A stretch of DNA of 13,040 nucleotides from an uncultured bacterium (GTDB taxonomy: Bacteria; Desulfobacterota; Desulfobulbia; Desulfobulbales; Desulfobulbaceae), in NCBI GenBank assembly GCA_903896915.1, contig CAITZN010000185.1:1-13040 (forward strand), in the 5' to 3' direction. Made by a program: the position numbers and the translations under genes. Of this stretch, positions 7,037 to 13,040 are shown piece by piece. The first letter of the stretch is position 1, and each line of letters opens with the position of its first letter. A model generated the notes under the pieces. The model was not told the DNA's origin. It searched no databases and worked only from the letters and a program-made list of their open reading frames with translations.

Positions 7037-7053
7037 TCCATTCAAGAATGGAG
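7037..7053 (+). promoter_or_regulatory. Hairpin covering part of the ribosome binding site
   Basis: TCCATTC (7037-7043) and GAATGGA (7046-7052) are exact reverse complements. As RNA, six pairs around CAAG would place GGA of the SD GGAG (7050-7053) inside the 3' arm, seven to ten bases before the ATG at 7061. This could limit translation until the hairpin opens (temperature, protein or ribosome coupling). The regulatory role is inferred. Confidence 0.35.
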
Positions 7054-7060
7054 TGACTTT

Positions 7061-7393
7061 ATGATACAATCAAATAAATGGAATTTTAAATCCATGGCAG
7101 GCAAGGTTTTACTGGGGTTTGCCTTAACCGCAATTATCGGCAGTATATATGTGACACCGTCTTATGCTGATAATCGTCATCGTGGAAAAAAATATGACAA
7201 CCGCCAGTACGAGCACAGAGGACCTGGATATAACCGCTCTTACCGGGGTGGCCATGGCCGCTGGCAAGATAGGGGAGGCTACAGGTATTATGATGATGGC
7301 TACAGTCACCGGATTTATGTGTCGCCGGTCTATGCACCACCACCACAGCCAGGCATCCACGTATTTTTCCCACCCATCTTTATCAATCCCTAA
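7061..7393 (+). CDS. Small secreted Gly/Arg/Tyr-rich protein of unknown function
   Basis: A 110-residue protein with a Sec signal peptide (hydrophobic about 13-31, cleavage after PSYA at residue 36, the same PSYA ending as the preceding gene product). The mature part is low complexity, rich in Arg, Gly, Tyr, His and Asp (37-85). A Pro-rich turn (YAPPPQPG) and a short hydrophobic C-terminus (IHVFFPPIFINP) follow. No enzyme motif and no Cys are present. Similar short exported proteins are common in proteobacteria next to envelope-stress genes, from general memory; none has a function I can assign. The SD is GGAG at 7050-7053, partly inside a hairpin. Confidence 0.7.
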   Translation: MIQSNKWNFKSMAGKVLLGFALTAIIGSIYVTPSYADNRHRGKKYDNRQYEHRGPGYNRSYRGGHGRWQDRGGYRYYDDGYSHRIYVSPVYAPPPQPGIHVFFPPIFINP

Positions 7394-7886
7394 GGGGGGT
7401 TGCTTGGCGTGAACTGCCCAGCGTCCAAACCGAAAGTTGATAAGGACGGTCGCAAGGACGCTGGGCTGTACTCTACACCACCGCACACCTCTTCGGTTAT
7501 GGTGAAAGGACCTCAGTTTGCGGGTAAAACAACCTGTGTCTCGTCATCACTGTTGCATCAAATTACCAAACGAACGATTCAGGGTGGTGGCTATAAGCAG
7601 CACGTTGTATTGCCGAAGTGCATCAAAACCTGAACGTCAGCGGTGAGATACATTGCATTACAAACGTTAGATTTGAGCACAAGCAGGGCTAAGACATGCC
7701 GTCGATTTACAAATGGAAGAGGAATGTTCCGAACATGAGAGCACAAGCGTTAAGAAACACGTCAAAAATCTGCAGGCAATTGAGATGACATGGCCCGACA
7801 AAACAGCGAGTGGTGACGTGGTCGACTCGGTTTGCAGAGACGTGGAATACGGTTCTGGAAACTGGGGACAGCAGCACCAAGTGGCC
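7394..7886. other. Non-coding stretch before the efflux operon
   Basis: Apart from the stem-loop at 7416-7466, no supported gene is seen. A + frame over 7400-7633 gives a composition without domain or SD, and crosses both arms of the stem. The open frame from 7713 joins the outer-membrane factor, but its first 58 residues look non-protein-like. I could not find a convincing promoter for the efflux operon. Confidence 0.5.
7416..7466 (+). repeat. Strong 11-bp inverted repeat (stem-loop)
   Basis: GCCCAGCGTCC (7416-7426) and GGACGCTGGGC (7456-7466) are perfect reverse complements 29 bases apart. Inside, ACCG (7429-7432) and CGGT (7447-7450) can extend the structure past an internal loop. It starts 23 bases after the stop of the Gly/Arg/Tyr-rich gene. 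No T run follows, so it is not a standard intrinsic terminator. It could stabilise the upstream mRNA 3' end, be part of a small RNA, or be a REP-like element. Confidence 0.55.
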
Positions 7887-9326
7887 ATGTTGGGTATACG
7901 GCTTGTTCTGGGCTTTCTGATCCTGGCACAAAGCGGCTGCCTGTCAGTGATGCCGCAATCTTCTTCATCTGTGGCGATCGAAGTGCCGACAGCATGGTCG
8001 GCTGCTGATGGTTCCGTCAAAACCGGAAACGCTTCGCTTGCCCAGTGGTGGTTGCGTTTCGACGACCCACTGCTCGGCAGGCTCGTGACCCAGGCCTTGC
8101 AGGCCAACACCAGCGTCAAGAGTGCGCAGGCTGCACTGCGTCAGGCCCGAGCCTTGCGCGACGTCTCGGCAGCGGCACTGTGGCCGGCGCTCGACAGTTC
8201 GGCCTCGGCACAACGCAGCCAGTCGGGCAGCGACAGTGCCGTTAATAAATTTACGGCCGGTCTGGATGCCGCCTGGGAGCTTGACATCTTCGGCGCCAAC
8301 CGCAGCGCGCTGAAGAGTGGCGAAGCCACGGCCCGGGCTGCCGCTGCAAGTCTGGGCGATGTCCAGGTGTCAATCGCAGCAGAGGTAGCACTCGATTATA
8401 TCACCTTGCGCGACGCCCAAGCGCGTCTGGCCATTGCCAATGACAACCTGGCCAGCCAACAAGAAACGCTACAGATCACCCAGTGGCGTCTGCAGGCCGG
8501 ACTGGTCACTTCCATCGAAGCCGAGCAGGCACGCACGGCAACCGAACAGACCAGCGCCCTGCTCCCGGCTTTACAGACCAGTATTGAACAGACCAGCCAC
8601 GCCCTCGCGGTACTGACCGGCCAACCGCCAGCGGCATTGATGCCACTCCTGGCCGCAGCCAAGCCTGTGCCGCAGGCGGCCGACAACCTGGCGTTGAGCT
8701 TTCCCACCGAAACGCTGCGCCAGCGTCCCGATGTGCGTGCAAGCGAACATCGGATTGCAGCGGCCATAGGCCTTGTGCAGCAGGCCGAGGCAAACCGATT
8801 ACCAAACTTCAAACTGAGCGGTTCGCTGGGACTGAGCGCCTTGACACTGGGTTCTTTGACCAATAGCGAGTCGGTCGTGAGTGGGGTACTGGCCAATGTC
8901 TCGCTGCCGATTTTCGACGCAGGCTCCAGACGCGCCCAGGTACGCGCCCAGCAAGCGGCCCTGGATCAAGCTCTCATGGCGTATCAAACTGCCGTGTTGA
9001 CCGCCTTGAAAGAAGTTGAAGACGCCTTAGTGGCCCTGCGTGGCGACCGGGAACGGCTGGTGCGTCTGCAGAGCGCCGCCGAGGCAGCCGGAAACGCCGC
9101 CTTGCTAGCCCGCCAGCGCTACAGTAGCGGCCTGGTCGATTTTCAAGTTGTCCTCGAAACCCAACGCGCCCAGCTCACCACCCAAGCTAGCGTGGCCAGC
9201 GCCCGTGCCGAAGTCAGTGCCGATCATATACGCCTCTACAAGGCCCTGGGCGGCGGCTGGCAACCCAACGATAGCGACATGCCACTCGTTCCCAATGAAC
9301 ATACACTCAGGACTTCTCCTTTATGA
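7887..9326 (+). CDS. Outer-membrane efflux channel lipoprotein, NodT/TolC type
   Basis: Outer-membrane factor of a tripartite exporter: a trimeric beta-barrel plus alpha-helical tunnel that carries substrate from the adaptor to the outside. Numbered from ATG 7887 (479 residues), it opens with MLGIRLVLGFLILAQSGC, a lipoprotein-like signal with Cys18 but Gln at lipobox position -3. The two OEP repeats follow, marked by SLAQWWLRFDDPLL, AWELDIFG, the TLRQRPDVRASEHRI segment and the VSLPIFDAGSRRAQVRA segment, all hallmarks of NodT-family channels. The frame is open back to 7713, which would add 58 residues of no recognisable kind; an SD for 7887 is weak (GGGGAC 16 bases upstream), and GTG 7881 is another choice. 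Its stop overlaps the adaptor start (ATGA 9323-9326). Confidence 0.9.
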   Translation: MLGIRLVLGFLILAQSGCLSVMPQSSSSVAIEVPTAWSAADGSVKTGNASLAQWWLRFDDPLLGRLVTQALQANTSVKSAQAALRQARALRDVSAAALWPALDSSASAQRSQSGSDSAVNKFTAGLDAAWELDIFGANRSALKSGEATARAAAASLGDVQVSIAAEVALDYITLRDAQARLAIANDNLASQQETLQITQWRLQAGLVTSIEAEQARTATEQTSALLPALQTSIEQTSHALAVLTGQPPAALMPLLAAAKPVPQAADNLALSFPTETLRQRPDVRASEHRIAAAIGLVQQAEANRLPNFKLSGSLGLSALTLGSLTNSESVVSGVLANVSLPIFDAGSRRAQVRAQQAALDQALMAYQTAVLTALKEVEDALVALRGDRERLVRLQSAAEAAGNAALLARQRYSSGLVDFQVVLETQRAQLTTQASVASARAEVSADHIRLYKALGGGWQPNDSDMPLVPNEHTLRTSPL

Positions 9327-10656
9327 GCTCCCTCAAACCTTCCCCTGCCATCACAAAACCGCCTGAAGCCGGTGGTAAAACCGACCTGACCGCACTGATC
9401 GCCGAACCTGCACCGCACGTCTGGTATCGTCGACCCGTTTTGTGGGCCAGTATCGCGCTGATCCTGATTGTTGCAGTCGGCTTATGGTACTGGCAGGCAC
9501 GCCGAACTGCCGACGCGGCACCAAGTTACACCACCCAGACCGTCGGCCGTGGCAACCTGACCCTGACCGTCACTGCCAATGGGACCCTGCAACCAACGCG
9601 CTCAATCAACATCGGCAGCGAACTTTCAGGCACGGTGCTCAAGGTGAATGTCGATGTCAATGACCGCCTCGAAAAAGGACAGGTTTTAGTCGAACTCGAT
9701 CCCTCAAAATTAAATGGCCAGATCCTGCGCTCCCGTGCTTCCGTGGCCGCAGCGAAAGCCTTGGTTGAACAGACCGTCGCGACCGTGGGTGAGGCCAAGG
9801 CCAATCTGGCACGGCTTGAGGAAGTGGCTCGGCTGTCGGGGGGCAAGGTGCCCTCCAAGACTGAACTCGATATCGGCCGCGCCACCTTGAAGCGCTCCCA
9901 AGCCAACGAAGCCAGTGCCCGCGCTGGTGTCAACGACGCCCTGGCGGCCCTGGCCACCGATGAGATCAATCTGTCCAAGGCGTCAATCCGGGCGCCGTCC
10001 AACGGCATAGTGCTGACGCGCAGCGTGGAACCCGGCAACGCGGTCGCGGCATCGCTGCAGGCGGTGACTCTGTTCACCGTGGCCGAAGATCTGACCCAGT
10101 TGCGCCTGCAGGTTTATGTTGACGAGGCTGATGTGGGCTCGGTCAAGGTAGGCCAGAATGCCAGTTTCACGGTCAGCGCCTACCCAAGCCGCAAGTACCC
10201 GGCCCAAATTACCCGAGTGGCCTACGGTTCAACCATCACCGACAACGTCGTCACGTACCTGACCTACCTCGAAGTGGACAATGCCGACCTGAGTCTGCGA
10301 CCCGGCATGACGGCCACCGCAACCATTACCGCGACGCAGCGCAAGGATGTATTGCTGGTCCCCAATACTGCTTTGCGCTTTACCCCCATCGCCCTGGACG
10401 CAGGCAAACCGACCACCAAAAACGGCATTGTCTCCAGCCTGACGCCGCGTATGCCGCGGAGAAACGTCACCCGGAAATCAGCTGCAGAGGGTGCCAGCAC
10501 GGCAATGGCGCGGCAGGTCTGGGTGCTGCTCGATGGCGAAGCTGTTTCGGTTGCGGTGACACCGGGTATCAGCGACGGACGCATGACCGAGGTCACCGCC
10601 GGTGATCTGGAAGCCGGCATGCAGGTCATTACCGACCAGAAAACAACGGTTGCGAA

Positions 10657-10660
<4 letters not shown>
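9323..10660 (+). CDS. macA: MacA-like periplasmic adaptor (membrane fusion protein)
   Basis: Periplasmic adaptor that links a MacB-type ABC transporter to the outer-membrane channel. The 445 residues show a cytosolic N-terminus and a single membrane anchor (about 38-58). The split lipoyl-like domain follows (about 94-130 with GSELSGTVLKVNVDVNDRLE, and 221-252 with IRAPSNGIVLTRSVEPGNAV), enclosing an alpha-helical hairpin (131-220). After that come beta-barrel (YVDEADVGSVKVGQ) and membrane-proximal regions with RPGMTATATI. The segment about 356-395, rich in basic residues, looks like an insertion in the membrane-proximal domain. It overlaps both neighbours by ATGA, so the four subunits are probably made in step. 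MacA relatives serve macrolide, peptide or siderophore export; the substrate here is unknown, so the symbol names the family only. Confidence 0.92.
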
Positions 10661-11417
<757 letters not shown>

Positions 11418-11418
<1 letters not shown>

Positions 11419-12641
11419 TGCTCCTGAATACGTTATTCCTCGCCCTGCGCTCAATCCGCCGCAACCTGTTGCGCTCGTTTCTCACCATCCTGGGTATCGT
11501 TATCGGCGTTAGTGCGGTGATCACGATGGTCACCCTGGGTAAAGGCGCCACCCAGGCGGTGCAGATGCAGATCTCAAGCCTGGGCACCAACCTGCTGATG
11601 GTGCGACCGGGGCAGCGTCAGGGACCTGGTGGCGGTGGCGGCGGGGCAGGCATCCCCTCCTTCAAAGAGGCCGATGCTGAAGCTATCCTCGCCCAGATCG
11701 GCGGGGTAGCCGCTGTGGCGCCTGAAGGCCGTGCCAGCGTCACCGTGGTAGCCAACGGTCGCAACTGGGCCACCAGTGTGACTGGCAGCAATAATGCCTG
11801 GTTCGACACCGGCAACTGGAAGTTGGCCTCCGGACGCAAATTTGAAGACGACGAACAGCGTTCAGGTGCTGCTGTCTGTATCATCGGCGAGACGGTACGG
11901 CGCGAGATCTTCGGTGGTGCAGTGGGCGCGGGCGGCCTTGGCGAGCAACTGCGCATCAAGCAGTTCTCGTGTGAGGTGATCGGCGTACTCGCCTCCAAGG
12001 GGCAGGCCGCGATGGGCAACGATCAGGACGATACAGTGCTGGTGCCGTTGCACACGCTCCAACGTCGCGTCACCGGCAACCAGAAGGTGGCCACCCTGCT
12101 GGTGTCGATGCAGGATGGCAGCGACAGCACACCCCTGAAGGCCAGCCTCAGGCAGTTGCTGCGCGAACGCCGCAAGCTGGCTGAGGGCGACGACGACAAC
12201 TTCAACGTCCTCGACACCCAGCAGTTGGCCGAGGCGTTGTCGGGTACCACCAAGGTGATGACCACCCTGCTGGGCGCTGTGGCTGCAGTGAGCTTGTTGG
12301 TGGGCGGAATCGGCATTATGAACATCATGCTGGTCAGCGTCACCGAACGTACTCGCGAGATCGGCCTGCGCCTGGCCATTGGCGCCCTGGAGCGCGAGGT
12401 GCTGCTGCAATTCCTGATCGAGGCAGTAGCCTTGGCGACTCTGGGCGGAATCATCGGCATTGTCATCGCCACTGGTGCGTCCATTGTGCTGGCCAGTGTG
12501 ATGGACGTGCCCTACCTGTTTGACCTGACAATCAATTTGCTGTCCTTCGTATTCTCAGCCGGCATTGGGGTGGTATTCGGATTCTTCCCGGCACGCCGCG
12601 CGGCACGCATGGATCCGATCGAGGCGCTGCGGCACGAATAA
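11418..12641 (+). CDS. MacB-type ABC transporter permease (FtsX domain)
   Basis: Inner-membrane permease of the exporter, 407 residues. One membrane helix lies near the N-terminus (about 20-40, LRSFLTILGIVIGVSAVITM). A large periplasmic domain (about 41-280) follows, with a Gly run at 70-78. Three C-terminal helices come next (about 281-307, 331-361, 371-392). Family marks are SVTERTREIGLRLAIGA (307-323, coupling helix) and the terminal FFPARRAARMDPIEALRHE. It is the partner of the ATPase encoded just upstream (TGATG overlap). LolCE-type lipoprotein transport is less likely because an adaptor and outer channel are in the same operon. Confidence 0.94.
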
Positions 12642-12708
12642 ATTAAAGGGGTCGCGCCGCACTGCCCTTCTATAACCCTGATTGAGTTGGCAATAGGAAA
12701 AAGTGACC

Positions 12709-13008
12709 ATGACTCCTGTCCAGTTGAAACATCCAGAAAGTGACACTCCCGAGCGTCTTGAGCGACGAATAGTATTCAGCCGACGGAAAAATGAAAACCG
12801 ACGTTCTCAAGATGAAAGACGTCTCGACAGTCGGGTGGTTTCGGTTCAACTTCGCAAAACGATCAAGAATTGGCTTCGATCGCTGACCCATTTACGCTTG
12901 GGTGTTGATCGGCGAAAAAAAAACGATCAGCGTAAAGACCGTGACAGGCGCAACCAACGGCTGGGTTCGATCCTGACCCGTGAGGAAATAGTTGATCTTC
13001 TAGCTTAA
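12709..13008 (+). CDS. Small basic protein with di-arginine hexad repeats, function unknown
   Basis: A 99-residue, very Arg/Lys-rich protein with no signal peptide. Two basic arms flank a central amphipathic segment (about 43-66, with a single Trp55). In arm 1, RR pairs occur at residues 19-20, 25-26, 31-32 and 37-38, exactly every six residues. In arm 2, RR at 68-69 and 80-81, with R75 between, keep the same step. The C-terminus (LTREEIVDLLA) is acidic and helical. ATG 12709 has AGGAAA about eight bases upstream; GTG 12703 is too close to it. I do not recognise a family with known function. Binding to nucleic acid, phospholipid or another polyanion is plausible from charge alone. It starts 67 bases after the permease stop with no terminator seen between, so read-through from the export operon is possible. 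Confidence 0.65.
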   Translation: MTPVQLKHPESDTPERLERRIVFSRRKNENRRSQDERRLDSRVVSVQLRKTIKNWLRSLTHLRLGVDRRKKNDQRKDRDRRNQRLGSILTREEIVDLLA

Positions 13009-13015
13009 ACAAAAT

Positions 13016-13035
13016 GGCCAATAGGACTATTGGCC
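13016..13035. terminator. Hairpin at the window end, probable (bidirectional?) terminator
   Basis: GGCCAATAG (13016-13024) and CTATTGGCC (13027-13035) are exact reverse complements with GA between, eight bases after the stop of the basic protein gene. On the - strand the stem is followed by ATTTTGTTT, a fair U tract. On the + strand the window ends too soon to see one. It would close this gene and perhaps a convergent one beyond the window. Confidence 0.5.
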
Positions 13036-13040
13036 TACTA

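Noticed and set aside
7416..7466. Integron attC site
   Set aside because: The stem lacks the GTTRRRY/RYYYAAC core pair at its ends, and there is no integrase or cassette array.
7400..7633. 77-residue + frame after the Gly/Arg/Tyr-rich gene
   Set aside because: No SD, no domain, and it runs through both arms of the strong inverted repeat.
7667..8119. 150-residue - frame opposite the start of the efflux channel gene
   Set aside because: Shadow of the channel gene; Ser/Cys/Pro-rich composition without motifs.
11862..12410. 182-residue - frame opposite the permease gene
   Set aside because: His/Gln-rich shadow of a GC-rich + strand gene; no independent support.

Overview
The window reads as chromosomal DNA of a Gram-negative bacterium, most likely a proteobacterium. 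It encodes a bifunctional class A penicillin-binding protein of the PBP1b type, three predicted lipoproteins, periplasmic proteins with Sec signal peptides, and an outer-membrane efflux channel. I cannot fix the order from sequence alone; gamma- and deltaproteobacteria both fit. No rRNA, tRNA, CRISPR array, transposase or integrase gene was recognised. Every gene I support lies on the + strand.

Layout. (1) Bases 1-2053: the 3' part of a PBP1b gene, cut by the window edge, then a TPR lipoprotein gene that resembles LpoP-type PBP1b activators in form and position. A weak terminator-like hairpin follows. (2) Bases 2054-2591: a long non-coding stretch rich in dyad symmetry (a 12-bp palindrome, a 43-bp interrupted palindrome and a 9-bp inverted repeat). 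It leads into a tightly packed operon: a HAD-like phosphatase, a short membrane ORF that looks like the N-terminal stub of a P-type cation ATPase, and a full-length phosphoketolase (xfp). (3) Bases 6042-7393: three small exported proteins, namely a 54-residue lipoprotein, a Spy/CpxP-like LTXXQ protein and a Gly/Arg/Tyr-rich secreted protein. Each has its own good ribosome binding site and a short dyad nearby. (4) Bases 7394-7886: no convincing gene, but a strong 11-bp inverted repeat. (5) Bases 7887-12641: a four-gene tripartite export operon with stop/start overlaps at every junction: NodT-type outer-membrane lipoprotein, MacA-like adaptor, MacB-like ATPase and separate MacB-like permease. 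(6) Bases 12709-13008: a small, highly basic protein with di-arginines repeated every six residues, followed by a hairpin at the window end.

How the parts fit. Most of the window concerns the cell envelope: peptidoglycan synthesis and its likely activator, periplasmic stress or folding, and MacAB-type export. The exception is the xfp operon, which is central carbon metabolism: phosphoketolase splits xylulose-5-phosphate or fructose-6-phosphate to acetyl phosphate. The macAB block looks richer in G+C than the small genes just before it, judged by eye, so its history may differ. The most unusual items are the HAD / ATPase-stub / Xfp operon with its elaborate upstream dyads, the cluster of small exported proteins, and the six-residue di-arginine repeat protein.
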